A stretch of 64,000 bases of DNA from Phytopythium helicoides (Eukaryota; Oomycota; Peronosporomycetes; Pythiales; Pythiaceae), in assembly GCA_024867545.1 (NCBI GenBank), contig JANFNE010000050.1, positions 1-64,000 of the forward strand, given 5' to 3'. A program made the translations under genes and the position numbers. Shown here one piece after another: positions 1 through 13,297 of the stretch. Below the pieces are notes generated by a model. The model saw only the letters and a program-made list of their open reading frames with translations. It searched no databases and was not told the DNA's origin. Numbering within the stretch: position 1 is the stretch's first letter; each line of letters opens with the position of its first letter.

Positions 1-3000
1 GCACCAAGCATGAAGCACCAAGCATGAAGCACCAAGCATGAAGCATGAGGCGTGAGGCGTGAAGCTGAGCCTTGGCGTCGTCCTCGCCGTCCAGGTCCCT
101 GTCCACTCGGCTCGTGGTGTGTGGTCTATGCTGGCTCCTTGCACGAAGCGCACTCGCCGTGTCTGCGATGCGCTGGATGTGCTGGAGCTGGCCGCCACCT
201 CTTCGCCATGAAGCACCAAGCATGAAGCACCAAGCATGAAGCACCAAGCATGAAGCACCAAGCATGAAGCATGAGGCGTGAGGCGTGAAGCTGAGCCTTG
301 GCGTCGTCCTCGCCGTCCAGGTCCCTGTCCACTCGGCTCGTGGTGTGTGGTCTATGCTGGCTCCTTGCACGAAGCGCACTCGCCGTGTCTGCGATGCGCT
401 GGATGTGCTGGAGCTGGCCGCCACCTCTTCGCCATGAAGCACCAAGCATGAAGCACCAAGCATGAAGCACCAAGCATGAAGCACCAAGCATGAAGCATGA
501 GGCGTGAGGCGTGAAGCTGAGCCTTGGCGTCGTCCTCGCCGTCCAGGTCCCTGTCCACTCGGCTCGTGGTGTGTGGTCTATGCTGGCTCCTTGCACGAAG
601 CGCACTCGCCGTGTCTGCGATGCGCTGGATGTGCTGGAGCTGGCCGCCACCTCTTCGCCATGAAGCACCAAGCATGAAGCACCAAGCATGAAGCACCAAG
701 CATGAAGCACCAAGCATGAAGCATGAGGCGTGAGGCGTGAAGCTGAGCCTTGGCGTCGTCCTCGCCGTCCAGGTCCCTGTCCACTCGGCTCGTGGTGTGT
801 GGTCTATGCTGGCTCCTTGCACGAAGCGCACTCGCCGTGTCTGCGATGCGCTGGATGTGCTGGAGCTGGCCGCCACCTCTTCGCCATGAAGCACCAAGCA
901 TGAAGCACCAAGCATGAAGCACCAAGCATGAAGCACCAAGCATGAAGCATGAGGCGTGAGGCGTGAAGCTGAGCCTTGGCGTCGTCCTCGCCGTCCAGGT
1001 CCCTGTCCACTCGGCTCGTGGTGTGTGGTCTATGCTGGCTCCTTGCACGAAGCGCACTCGCCGTGTCTGCGATGCGCTGGATGTGCTGGAGCTGGCCGCC
1101 ACCTCTTCGCCATGAAGCACCAAGCATGAAGCACCAAGCATGAAGCACCAAGCATGAAGCACCAAGCATGAAGCATGAGGCGTGAGGCGTGAAGCTGAGC
1201 CTTGGCGTCGTCCTCGCCGTCCAGGTCCCTGTCCACTCGGCTCGTGGTGTGTGGTCTATGCTGGCTCCTTGCACGAAGCGCACTCGCCGTGTCTGCGATG
1301 CGCTGGATGTGCTGGAGCTGGCCGCCACCTCTTCGCCATGAAGCACCAAGCATGAAGCACCAAGCATGAAGCACCAAGCATGAAGCACCAAGCATGAAGC
1401 ATGAGGCGTGAGGCGTGAAGCTGAGCCTTGGCGTCGTCCTCGCCGTCCAGGTCCCTGTCCACTCGGCTCGTGGTGTGTGGTCTATGCTGGCTCCTTGCAC
1501 GAAGCGCACTCGCCGTGTCTGCGATGCGCTGGATGTGCTGGAGCTGGCCGCCACCTCTTCGCCATGAAGCACCAAGCATGAAGCACCAAGCATGAAGCAC
1601 CAAGCATGAAGCACCAAGCATGAAGCATGAGGCGTGAGGCGTGAAGCTGAGCCTTGGCGTCGTCCTCGCCGTCCAGGTCCCTGTCCACTCGGCTCGTGGT
1701 GTGTGGTCTATGCTGGCTCCTTGCACGAAGCGCACTCGCCGTGTCTGCGATGCGCTGGATGTGCTGGAGCTGGCCGCCACCTCTTCGCCATGAAGCACCA
1801 AGCATGAAGCACCAAGCATGAAGCACCAAGCATGAAGCACCAAGCATGAAGCATGAGGCGTGAGGCGTGAAGCTGAGCCTTGGCGTCGTCCTCGCCGTCC
1901 AGGTCCCTGTCCACTCGGCTCGTGGTGTGTGGTCTATGCTGGCTCCTTGCACGAAGCGCACTCGCCGTGTCTGCGATGCGCTGGATGTGCTGGAGCTGGC
2001 CGCCACCTCTTCGCCATGAAGCACCAAGCATGAAGCACCAAGCATGAAGCACCAAGCATGAAGCACCAAGCATGAAGCATGAGGCGTGAGGCGTGAAGCT
2101 GAGCCTTGGCGTCGTCCTCGCCGTCCAGGTCCCTGTCCACTCGGCTCGTGGTGTGTGGTCTATGCTGGCTCCTTGCACGAAGCGCACTCGCCGTGTCTGC
2201 GATGCGCTGGATGTGCTGGAGCTGGCCGCCACCTCTTCGCCATGAAGCACCAAGCATGAAGCACCAAGCATGAAGCACCAAGCATGAAGCACCAAGCATG
2301 AAGCATGAGGCGTGAGGCGTGAAGCTGAGCCTTGGCGTCGTCCTCGCCGTCCAGGTCCCTGTCCACTCGGCTCGTGGTGTGTGGTCTATGCTGGCTCCTT
2401 GCACGAAGCGCACTCGCCGTGTCTGCGATGCGCTGGATGTGCTGGAGCTGGCCGCCACCTCTTCGCCATGAAGCACCAAGCATGAAGCACCAAGCATGAA
2501 GCACCAAGCATGAAGCACCAAGCATGAAGCATGAGGCGTGAGGCGTGAAGCTGAGCCTTGGCGTCGTCCTCGCCGTCCAGGTCCCTGTCCACTCGGCTCG
2601 TGGTGTGTGGTCTATGCTGGCTCCTTGCACGAAGCGCACTCGCCGTGTCTGCGATGCGCTGGATGTGCTGGAGCTGGCCGCCACCTCTTCGCCATGAAGC
2701 ACCAAGCATGAAGCACCAAGCATGAAGCACCAAGCATGAAGCACCAAGCATGAAGCATGAGGCGTGAGGCGTGAAGCTGAGCCTTGGCGTCGTCCTCGCC
2801 GTCCAGGTCCCTGTCCACTCGGCTCGTGGTGTGTGGTCTATGCTGGCTCCTTGCACGAAGCGCACTCGCCGTGTCTGCGATGCGCTGGATGTGCTGGAGC
2901 TGGCCGCCACCTCTTCGCCATGAAGCACCAAGCATGAAGCACCAAGCATGAAGCACCAAGCATGAAGCACCAAGCATGAAGCATGAGGCGTGAGGCGTGA

Positions 3001-6000
3001 AGCTGAGCCTTGGCGTCGTCCTCGCCGTCCAGGTCCCTGTCCACTCGGCTCGTGGTGTGTGGTCTATGCTGGCTCCTTGCACGAAGCGCACTCGCCGTGT
3101 CTGCGATGCGCTGGATGTGCTGGAGCTGGCCGCCACCTCTTCGCCATGAAGCACCAAGCATGAAGCACCAAGCATGAAGCACCAAGCATGAAGCACCAAG
3201 CATGAAGCATGAGGCGTGAGGCGTGAAGCTGAGCCTTGGCGTCGTCCTCGCCGTCCAGGTCCCTGTCCACTCGGCTCGTGGTGTGTGGTCTATGCTGGCT
3301 CCTTGCACGAAGCGCACTCGCCGTGTCTGCGATGCGCTGGATGTGCTGGAGCTGGCCGCCACCTCTTCGCCATGAAGCACCAAGCATGAAGCACCAAGCA
3401 TGAAGCACCAAGCATGAAGCACCAAGCATGAAGCATGAGGCGTGAGGCGTGAAGCTGAGCCTTGGCGTCGTCCTCGCCGTCCAGGTCCCTGTCCACTCGG
3501 CTCGTGGTGTGTGGTCTATGCTGGCTCCTTGCACGAAGCGCACTCGCCGTGTCTGCGATGCGCTGGATGTGCTGGAGCTGGCCGCCACCTCTTCGCCATG
3601 AAGCACCAAGCATGAAGCACCAAGCATGAAGCACCAAGCATGAAGCACCAAGCATGAAGCATGAGGCGTGAGGCGTGAAGCTGAGCCTTGGCGTCGTCCT
3701 CGCCGTCCAGGTCCCTGTCCACTCGGCTCGTGGTGTGTGGTCTATGCTGGCTCCTTGCACGAAGCGCACTCGCCGTGTCTGCGATGCGCTGGATGTGCTG
3801 GAGCTGGCCGCCACCTCTTCGCCATGAAGCACCAAGCATGAAGCACCAAGCATGAAGCACCAAGCATGAAGCACCAAGCATGAAGCATGAGGCGTGAGGC
3901 GTGAAGCTGAGCCTTGGCGTCGTCCTCGCCGTCCAGGTCCCTGTCCACTCGGCTCGTGGTGTGTGGTCTATGCTGGCTCCTTGCACGAAGCGCACTCGCC
4001 GTGTCTGCGATGCGCTGGATGTGCTGGAGCTGGCCGCCACCTCTTCGCCATGAAGCACCAAGCATGAAGCACCAAGCATGAAGCACCAAGCATGAAGCAC
4101 CAAGCATGAAGCATGAGGCGTGAGGCGTGAAGCTGAGCCTTGGCGTCGTCCTCGCCGTCCAGGTCCCTGTCCACTCGGCTCGTGGTGTGTGGTCTATGCT
4201 GGCTCCTTGCACGAAGCGCACTCGCCGTGTCTGCGATGCGCTGGATGTGCTGGAGCTGGCCGCCACCTCTTCGCCATGAAGCACCAAGCATGAAGCACCA
4301 AGCATGAAGCACCAAGCATGAAGCACCAAGCATGAAGCATGAGGCGTGAGGCGTGAAGCTGAGCCTTGGCGTCGTCCTCGCCGTCCAGGTCCCTGTCCAC
4401 TCGGCTCGTGGTGTGTGGTCTATGCTGGCTCCTTGCACGAAGCGCACTCGCCGTGTCTGCGATGCGCTGGATGTGCTGGAGCTGGCCGCCACCTCTTCGC
4501 CATGAAGCACCAAGCATGAAGCACCAAGCATGAAGCACCAAGCATGAAGCACCAAGCATGAAGCATGAGGCGTGAGGCGTGAAGCTGAGCCTTGGCGTCG
4601 TCCTCGCCGTCCAGGTCCCTGTCCACTCGGCTCGTGGTGTGTGGTCTATGCTGGCTCCTTGCACGAAGCGCACTCGCCGTGTCTGCGATGCGCTGGATGT
4701 GCTGGAGCTGGCCGCCACCTCTTCGCCATGAAGCACCAAGCATGAAGCACCAAGCATGAAGCACCAAGCATGAAGCACCAAGCATGAAGCATGAGGCGTG
4801 AGGCGTGAAGCTGAGCCTTGGCGTCGTCCTCGCCGTCCAGGTCCCTGTCCACTCGGCTCGTGGTGTGTGGTCTATGCTGGCTCCTTGCACGAAGCGCACT
4901 CGCCGTGTCTGCGATGCGCTGGATGTGCTGGAGCTGGCCGCCACCTCTTCGCCATGAAGCACCAAGCATGAAGCACCAAGCATGAAGCACCAAGCATGAA
5001 GCACCAAGCATGAAGCATGAGGCGTGAGGCGTGAAGCTGAGCCTTGGCGTCGTCCTCGCCGTCCAGGTCCCTGTCCACTCGGCTCGTGGTGTGTGGTCTA
5101 TGCTGGCTCCTTGCACGAAGCGCACTCGCCGTGTCTGCGATGCGCTGGATGTGCTGGAGCTGGCCGCCACCTCTTCGCCATGAAGCACCAAGCATGAAGC
5201 ACCAAGCATGAAGCACCAAGCATGAAGCACCAAGCATGAAGCATGAGGCGTGAGGCGTGAAGCTGAGCCTTGGCGTCGTCCTCGCCGTCCAGGTCCCTGT
5301 CCACTCGGCTCGTGGTGTGTGGTCTATGCTGGCTCCTTGCACGAAGCGCACTCGCCGTGTCTGCGATGCGCTGGATGTGCTGGAGCTGGCCGCCACCTCT
5401 TCGCCATGAAGCACCAAGCATGAAGCACCAAGCATGAAGCACCAAGCATGAAGCACCAAGCATGAAGCATGAGGCGTGAGGCGTGAAGCTGAGCCTTGGC
5501 GTCGTCCTCGCCGTCCAGGTCCCTGTCCACTCGGCTCGTGGTGTGTGGTCTATGCTGGCTCCTTGCACGAAGCGCACTCGCCGTGTCTGCGATGCGCTGG
5601 ATGTGCTGGAGCTGGCCGCCACCTCTTCGCCATGAAGCACCAAGCATGAAGCACCAAGCATGAAGCACCAAGCATGAAGCACCAAGCATGAAGCATGAGG
5701 CGTGAGGCGTGAAGCTGAGCCTTGGCGTCGTCCTCGCCGTCCAGGTCCCTGTCCACTCGGCTCGTGGTGTGTGGTCTATGCTGGCTCCTTGCACGAAGCG
5801 CACTCGCCGTGTCTGCGATGCGCTGGATGTGCTGGAGCTGGCCGCCACCTCTTCGCCATGAAGCACCAAGCATGAAGCACCAAGCATGAAGCACCAAGCA
5901 TGAAGCACCAAGCATGAAGCATGAGGCGTGAGGCGTGAAGCTGAGCCTTGGCGTCGTCCTCGCCGTCCAGGTCCCTGTCCACTCGGCTCGTGGTGTGTGG

Positions 6001-9000
6001 TCTATGCTGGCTCCTTGCACGAAGCGCACTCGCCGTGTCTGCGATGCGCTGGATGTGCTGGAGCTGGCCGCCACCTCTTCGCCATGAAGCACCAAGCATG
6101 AAGCACCAAGCATGAAGCACCAAGCATGAAGCACCAAGCATGAAGCATGAGGCGTGAGGCGTGAAGCTGAGCCTTGGCGTCGTCCTCGCCGTCCAGGTCC
6201 CTGTCCACTCGGCTCGTGGTGTGTGGTCTATGCTGGCTCCTTGCACGAAGCGCACTCGCCGTGTCTGCGATGCGCTGGATGTGCTGGAGCTGGCCGCCAC
6301 CTCTTCGCCATGAAGCACCAAGCATGAAGCACCAAGCATGAAGCACCAAGCATGAAGCACCAAGCATGAAGCATGAGGCGTGAGGCGTGAAGCTGAGCCT
6401 TGGCGTCGTCCTCGCCGTCCAGGTCCCTGTCCACTCGGCTCGTGGTGTGTGGTCTATGCTGGCTCCTTGCACGAAGCGCACTCGCCGTGTCTGCGATGCG
6501 CTGGATGTGCTGGAGCTGGCCGCCACCTCTTCGCCATGAAGCACCAAGCATGAAGCACCAAGCATGAAGCACCAAGCATGAAGCACCAAGCATGAAGCAT
6601 GAGGCGTGAGGCGTGAAGCTGAGCCTTGGCGTCGTCCTCGCCGTCCAGGTCCCTGTCCACTCGGCTCGTGGTGTGTGGTCTATGCTGGCTCCTTGCACGA
6701 AGCGCACTCGCCGTGTCTGCGATGCGCTGGATGTGCTGGAGCTGGCCGCCACCTCTTCGCCATGAAGCACCAAGCATGAAGCACCAAGCATGAAGCACCA
6801 AGCATGAAGCACCAAGCATGAAGCATGAGGCGTGAGGCGTGAAGCTGAGCCTTGGCGTCGTCCTCGCCGTCCAGGTCCCTGTCCACTCGGCTCGTGGTGT
6901 GTGGTCTATGCTGGCTCCTTGCACGAAGCGCACTCGCCGTGTCTGCGATGCGCTGGATGTGCTGGAGCTGGCCGCCACCTCTTCGCCATGAAGCACCAAG
7001 CATGAAGCACCAAGCATGAAGCACCAAGCATGAAGCACCAAGCATGAAGCATGAGGCGTGAGGCGTGAAGCTGAGCCTTGGCGTCGTCCTCGCCGTCCAG
7101 GTCCCTGTCCACTCGGCTCGTGGTGTGTGGTCTATGCTGGCTCCTTGCACGAAGCGCACTCGCCGTGTCTGCGATGCGCTGGATGTGCTGGAGCTGGCCG
7201 CCACCTCTTCGCCATGAAGCACCAAGCATGAAGCACCAAGCATGAAGCACCAAGCATGAAGCACCAAGCATGAAGCATGAGGCGTGAGGCGTGAAGCTGA
7301 GCCTTGGCGTCGTCCTCGCCGTCCAGGTCCCTGTCCACTCGGCTCGTGGTGTGTGGTCTATGCTGGCTCCTTGCACGAAGCGCACTCGCCGTGGCTGCGA
7401 TGCGCTGGTTGCGATGGAGCTGGCCGCCACCTCTTCGGCATGAAGCACCAAGCATGAAGCATGAGGCGTGAAGCACCAAGCATGAAGCATGAGGCGTGAG
7501 GCGTGAAGCTGAGCCTTGGCGTCGTCCTCGCCGTCCAGGTCCCTGTCCACTCGGCTCGTGGTGTGTGGTCTATGCTGGCTCCTTGCACGAAGCGCACTCG
7601 CCGTGTCTGCGATGCGCTGGATGTGCTGGAGCTGGCCGCCACCTCTTCGCCATGAAGCACCAAGCATGAAGCACCAAGCATGAAGCACCAAGCATGAAGC
7701 ACCAAGCATGAAGCATGAGGCGTGAGGCGTGAAGCTGAGCCTTGGCGTCGTCCTCGCCGTCCAGGTCCCTGTCCACTCGGCTCGTGGTGTGTGGTCTATG
7801 CTGGCTCCTTGCACGAAGCGCACTCGCCGTGTCTGCGATGCGCTGGATGTGCTGGAGCTGGCCGCCACCTCTTCGCCATGAAGCACCAAGCATGAAGCAC
7901 CAAGCATGAAGCACCAAGCATGAAGCACCAAGCATGAAGCATGAGGCGTGAGGCGTGAAGCTGAGCCTTGGCGTCGTCCTCGCCGTCCAGGTCCCTGTCC
8001 ACTCGGCTCGTGGTGTGTGGTCTATGCTGGCTCCTTGCACGAAGCGCACTCGCCGTGTCTGCGATGCGCTGGATGTGCTGGAGCTGGCCGCCACCTCTTC
8101 GCCATGAAGCACCAAGCATGAAGCACCAAGCATGAAGCACCAAGCATGAAGCACCAAGCATGAAGCATGAGGCGTGAGGCGTGAAGCTGAGCCTTGGCGT
8201 CGTCCTCGCCGTCCAGGTCCCTGTCCACTCGGCTCGTGGTGTGTGGTCTATGCTGGCTCCTTGCACGAAGCGCACTCGCCGTGTCTGCGATGCGCTGGAT
8301 GTGCTGGAGCTGGCCGCCACCTCTTCGCCATGAAGCACCAAGCATGAAGCACCAAGCATGAAGCACCAAGCATGAAGCACCAAGCATGAAGCATGAGGCG
8401 TGAGGCGTGAAGCTGAGCCTTGGCGTCGTCCTCGCCGTCCAGGTCCCTGTCCACTCGGCTCGTGGTGTGTGGTCTATGCTGGCTCCTTGCACGAAGCGCA
8501 CTCGCCGTGTCTGCGATGCGCTGGATGTGCTGGAGCTGGCCGCCACCTCTTCGCCATGAAGCACCAAGCATGAAGCACCAAGCATGAAGCACCAAGCATG
8601 AAGCACCAAGCATGAAGCATGAGGCGTGAGGCGTGAAGCTGAGCCTTGGCGTCGTCCTCGCCGTCCAGGTCCCTGTCCACTCGGCTCGTGGTGTGTGGTC
8701 TATGCTGGCTCCTTGCACGAAGCGCACTCGCCGTGTCTGCGATGCGCTGGATGTGCTGGAGCTGGCCGCCACCTCTTCGCCATGAAGCACCAAGCATGAA
8801 GCACCAAGCATGAAGCACCAAGCATGAAGCACCAAGCATGAAGCATGAGGCGTGAGGCGTGAAGCTGAGCCTTGGCGTCGTCCTCGCCGTCCAGGTCCCT
8901 GTCCACTCGGCTCGTGGTGTGTGGTCTATGCTGGCTCCTTGCACGAAGCGCACTCGCCGTGTCTGCGATGCGCTGGATGTGCTGGAGCTGGCCGCCACCT

Positions 9001-11208
9001 CTTCGCCATGAAGCACCAAGCATGAAGCACCAAGCATGAAGCACCAAGCATGAAGCACCAAGCATGAAGCATGAGGCGTGAGGCGTGAAGCTGAGCCTTG
9101 GCGTCGTCCTCGCCGTCCAGGTCCCTGTCCACTCGGCTCGTGGTGTGTGGTCTATGCTGGCTCCTTGCACGAAGCGCACTCGCCGTGTCTGCGATGCGCT
9201 GGATGTGCTGGAGCTGGCCGCCACCTCTTCGCCATGAAGCACCAAGCATGAAGCACCAAGCATGAAGCACCAAGCATGAAGCACCAAGCATGAAGCATGA
9301 GGCGTGAGGCGTGAAGCTGAGCCTTGGCGTCGTCCTCGCCGTCCAGGTCCCTGTCCACTCGGCTCGTGGTGTGTGGTCTATGCTGGCTCCTTGCACGAAG
9401 CGCACTCGCCGTGTCTGCGATGCGCTGGATGTGCTGGAGCTGGCCGCCACCTCTTCGCCATGAAGCACCAAGCATGAAGCACCAAGCATGAAGCACCAAG
9501 CATGAAGCACCAAGCATGAAGCACCAAGCATGAAGCATGAGGCGTGAGGCGTGAAGCTGAGCCTTGGCGTCGTCCTCGCCGTCCAGGTCCCTGTTCACTC
9601 GGCTCGTGGTGTGTGGTCTATGCTGGCTCCTTGCACGAAGCGCACTCGCCGTGTCTGCGATGCGCTGGATGTGCTGGAGCTGGCCGCCACCTCTTCGCCA
9701 TGAAGCACCAAGCATGAAGCACCAAGCATGAAGCACCAAGCATGAAGCACCAAGCATGAAGCATGAGGCGTGAGGCGTGAAGCTGAGCCTTGGCGTCGTC
9801 CTCGCCGTCCAGGTCCCTGTCCACTCGGCTCGTGGTGTGTGGTCTATGCTGGCTCCTTGCACGAAGCGCACTCGCCGTGTCTGCGATGCGCTGGATGTGC
9901 TGGAGCTGGCCGCCACCTCTTCGCCATGAAGCACCAAGCATGAAGCACCAAGCATGAAGCACCAAGCATGAAGCACCAAGCATGAAGCATGAGGCGTGAG
10001 GCGTGAAGCTGAGCCTTGGCGTCGTCCTCGCCGTCCAGGTCCCTGTCCACTCGGCTCGTGGTGTGTGGTCTATGCTGGCTCCTTGCACGAAGCGCACTCG
10101 CCGTGTCTGCGATGCGCTGGATGTGCTGGAGCTGGCCGCCACCTCTTCGCCATGAAGCACCAAGCATGAAGCACCAAGCATGAAGCACCAAGCATGAAGC
10201 ACCAAGCATGAAGCATGAGGCGTGAGGCGTGAAGCTGAGCCTTGGCGTCGTCCTCGCCGTCCAGGTCCCTGTCCACTCGGCTCGTGGTGTGTGGTCTATG
10301 CTGGCTCCTTGCACGAAGCGCACTCGCCGTGTCTGCGATGCGCTGGATGTGCTGGAGCTGGCCGCCACCTCTTCGCCATGAAGCACCAAGCATGAAGCAC
10401 CAAGCATGAAGCACCAAGCATGAAGCACCAAGCATGAAGCATGAGGCGTGAGGCGTGAAGCTGAGCCTTGGCGTCGTCCTCGCCGTCCAGGTCCCTGTCC
10501 ACTCGGCTCGTGGTGTGTGGTCTATGCTGGCTCCTTGCACGAAGCGCACTCGCCGTGTCTGCGATGCGCTGGATGTGCTGGAGCTGGCCGCCACCTCTTC
10601 GCCATGAAGCACCAAGCATGAAGCACCAAGCATGAAGCACCAAGCATGAAGCACCAAGCATGAAGCATGAGGCGTGAGGCGTGAAGCTGAGCCTTGGCGT
10701 CGTCCTCGCCGTCCAGGTCCCTGTCCACTCGGCTCGTGGTGTGTGGTCTATGCTGGCTCCTTGCACGAAGCGCACTCGCCGTGTCTGCGATGCGCTGGAT
10801 GTGCTGGAGCTGGCCGCCACCTCTTCGCCATGAAGCACCAAGCATGAAGCACCAAGCATGAAGCACCAAGCATGAAGCACCAAGCATGAAGCATGAGGCG
10901 TGAGGCGTGAAGCTGAGCCTTGGCGTCGTCCTCGCCGTCCAGGTCCCTGTCCACTCGGCTCGTGGTGTGTGGTCTATGCTGGCTCCTTGCACGAAGCGCA
11001 CTCGCCGTGTCTGCGATGCGCTGGATGTGCTGGAGCTGGCCGCCACCTCTTCGCCATGAAGCACCAAGCATGAAGCACCAAGCATGAAGCACCAAGCATG
11101 AAGCACCAAGCATGAAGCATGAGGCGTGAGGCGTGAGGCGTGAGGCGTGAAGCTGAGCCTTGGCGTCGTCCTCGCCGTCCAGGCCCCTGTCCACTCGGCT
11201 CGTGGTGT
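1..11208. repeat. 226-bp satellite array with nested 14-bp repeat
   Basis: About 50 head-to-tail copies of a 226-bp unit, nearly all identical. Each unit has four copies of a 14-mer (GAAGCACCAAGCAT), then a GAGGCGT-type degenerate stretch, then about 150 bp of unique GC-rich sequence. The array is cut by the left window edge, so its true length is unknown. It ends near 11,208 in a unit with extra GTGAGGC copies. Overlapping minus-strand open frames of 195 codons recur every 226 bp. Because 226 is not a multiple of 3, the frame rotates and stops recur, so they are by-products of the repeat. No promoter or intron was seen. It could be subtelomeric, pericentromeric or a local satellite. Confidence 0.97.
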
Positions 11209-12547
11209 GCTCACCTCTCTAGCTTCTTCCCCTGACCGAGCTTCTGCTCCCTTTCGCTACTCGAGTCGAGAGCCATCGAAATGTGTGGCCCTCGACCTCG
11301 TCCCTGCAATCCAACGTGACGGCTAGCGACCATCGTGATGGATTCCTCACGTGGTTGGTTGATGGGACTCACCTCGTTGGTCGCTTCTTGTCGCATCTGC
11401 TCCGCCGCCGGTCCCTCTTCCCCACCGTTCATTCATCAATCCCCGCCCAAGTGCACACACCAATCCAGTCTCCTTCTCGCCTTCCTGCGCTGCACGCGAC
11501 CCTCAGACCAGCCATGTTCGTCGTCTGCGTCGTCCGCTCCGTCTTCTCCGCGCTCAAGGTCGTCTTCTCGCCCACTGCCGCCACCGTCTCGCCAGCGCGC
11601 GCCACGCTGTGGGCGACACCATTCGCGCTGCTGTCTGCATCCAAGATCCCGACTAGCGCGCCGGCACACGTGACCCCGCCACCACTCTCCCGCGCCTTCG
11701 GCTCGTATATCCCACGACCCAAGATCGTCATTCGCCACCCGCGTGCGCGCCTCCATCACCTGGCTGCTCGCCATTCGGCACTTGTCGACAGCACTGTGGC
11801 CACGACTTCACCCGCGAGCTCATGGCCGATCACAACGAAGGTTTTGGTGTCGACCACGAGCGTCTTTAGCCTCCGCCTGAGTTTCAACTTCAGCCTCGGC
11901 GTCGGTGTTGGCGTCGGTCTCGGTCGTTCACCCTGCTGCCTCATCCGCAGGCTGCTCGTACCACTTCGTCGATGGCTATCGATCCTCACCAGAGCTCATT
12001 GAGATCTGTTGTCTCCCCCTCCACCCAAGCCGCAGACCCGATGGACTCGACAGACCTAGTAGCACCACTGCGGCTCACTCAACCTCGACTCACGCCTCGT
12101 ACTGTAGCGTATTGTAGCTTCACTAGCAGCGCAGCAGCAGCAGCAGCAGCAGCAGGAGCTAGCCTTCCTCCTTTTCTCCAGTGACACTTGCTTCTAATAC
12201 AGCGATAACCCTCTCCCCCTTTCATCTCCGTTTTCATTCTTCGCGTTCACCTTCGGCTTCGAACCTCCTCTTCCTTTGGTCTATCATGGTCAACTGTCTA
12301 TCATTTGGAGCAACGTCAGGCAACGAGGATCTGATTGGACATGGCTACATCCACTTCAACTTCAAGCTAACCTGTCATCACGGCGTCCTCTTGTCCGACA
12401 AAGCCCGCCAAAGCCAACGCTAACTACGGTAGCGGATGTACCAGAGCGGACGGAACACACGGTCAGTTCTACTGAATTCACGAGCTTATTCCAACTGTCA
12501 ACTTCACACCAGGATGAAATTGGCTGATCACTAAATGCTGTTGACCG
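11209..12547. other. Gene-poor flank of satellite
   Basis: No confident gene. Open frames exist on both strands (for example 11283-12002 plus and 11756-11989 minus), but they are rich in Ser/Arg/Leu, lack recognisable domains and overlap one another. A short CAG trinucleotide run lies at about 12132-12154. On the minus strand, Pro-Thr and Glu-Ala repeats near 11880-11950 might be a relic of a low-complexity protein. No initiator was spotted that would decide it. Confidence 0.5.
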
Positions 12548-12821
12548 GTGCAAGCCACACGACACACCCAAGTTTGACTTCTCCCGAACGGATGCGATTT
12601 GTTTATTGATACATTAGAGGTGGTGGTAGAATGCACCCGTCCAGATCGGCCGATACGTCCGTCCGACTGTCCGTCCTACACGAGCGGCCTTGAGGCTCCG
12701 CTCATATAGATCGACCAAACCGACCACACATGCCGAACAGATAGATATCTCTCTAACCGAGACGGCGAGAGTCTCCCTGTCGGCGGCGTCACTCACGCCT
12801 ACTGTAGATGTTCAGAGCGGC

Positions 12822-13187
12822 TTACTTCTTTCCGCCCTTCTTGCCCTTGGCCGACTGCGGCTTGGCCTGCGCCTCCGGCTGCTTGGCTGGCATAGGCTTG
12901 GCCTGCTCCTGGTGCTTGGCTTGCTGCTGCTGTTGCTGCTTGCCACCCTGCTTGGCGGACTGAGGCTTCTGCTGCGGCTGCGGCGGAGCCTGCGTCTGAG
13001 CCTGTGCCTGAGCCTGCGGCTTGGAAGCGGAGGTCGCCTGCTGCGCCTTCTTCTCCGGCACGGGCTTGTTGGCGGCAGACGGCTGGTGCTGCTGCTTGGC
13101 GGACTGCGGCTTCTGCTGGGGTGTGGCGGTGGGTGCCTGTGCCTGTGGCTGAGCCTGCTTGTTGGCCTTGTTGTTCTTGCGGCCCAT
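12822..13187 (-). CDS. Small Gln/Pro/Lys-rich low-complexity protein, left copy
   Basis: 121 residues, not recognised. It begins MGRKNNKANKQ and ends KGKKGGKK. Between these it is almost entirely Gln, Pro, Ala and Lys, with repeated PQSAK and QAQAQ blocks, so it is probably disordered and strongly basic. There is no signal peptide or membrane segment. The start is the ATG downstream of a TCATT initiator-like element at 13264-13251. An upstream in-frame extension exists but would start before that initiator. The protein is identical in sequence to the copy at 13970-14335 on the other arm. Lys-rich ends with GKKGGKK suggest nucleic-acid or ribosome association, but that is only a guess from composition. 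Confidence 0.7.
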   Translation of the reverse strand: MGRKNNKANKQAQPQAQAPTATPQQKPQSAKQQHQPSAANKPVPEKKAQQATSASKPQAQAQAQTQAPPQPQQKPQSAKQGGKQQQQQQAKHQEQAKPMPAKQPEAQAKPQSAKGKKGGKK

Positions 13188-13250
13188 GTTGGTTACGGTG
13201 TTTTGAGCTTGTGAAGAAGAGAGGCGTGAGTTGCTTGCGCGCTTGACTGC

Positions 13251-13264
13251 AAAAGTCGCAATGA
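13251..13264 (-). promoter_or_regulatory. Initiator-like element, left-arm gene
   Basis: Minus strand reads TCATTGCGACTTTTGC. TCATTGC matches the oomycete initiator YCAYTYY at 6 of 7 positions, and CTTTTGC fits the MWTTTNC flanking element. It lies about 65 bp upstream of the ATG. Confidence 0.45.
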
Positions 13265-13297
13265 GACTGGAAGAAGAGGAGGAGAAGGACGAGGAGG

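Larger units (their letters stand above)
12548..13297 (+). repeat. Left arm of 750-bp inverted repeat
   Basis: Reverse complement of 13860-14609. Arm lengths are equal and every landmark (gene start, stop, initiator, outer edge) maps onto its partner by the same mirror sum (27,157). Only two base differences were noticed, both in the 5' leader next to the initiator. The arm holds one complete gene with its leader and 3' region. Confidence 0.95.

Noticed and set aside
126..11214. Dozens of 195-codon minus-strand ORFs in the satellite
   Set aside because: They recur every 226 bp in rotating frames, are dictated by the 14-mer, and have no promoter or domain.
11283..12002. 239-codon ORF beside the satellite
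   Set aside because: Ser/Leu/Arg-rich, overlapped by equally long frames on the other strand, no domain or initiator.
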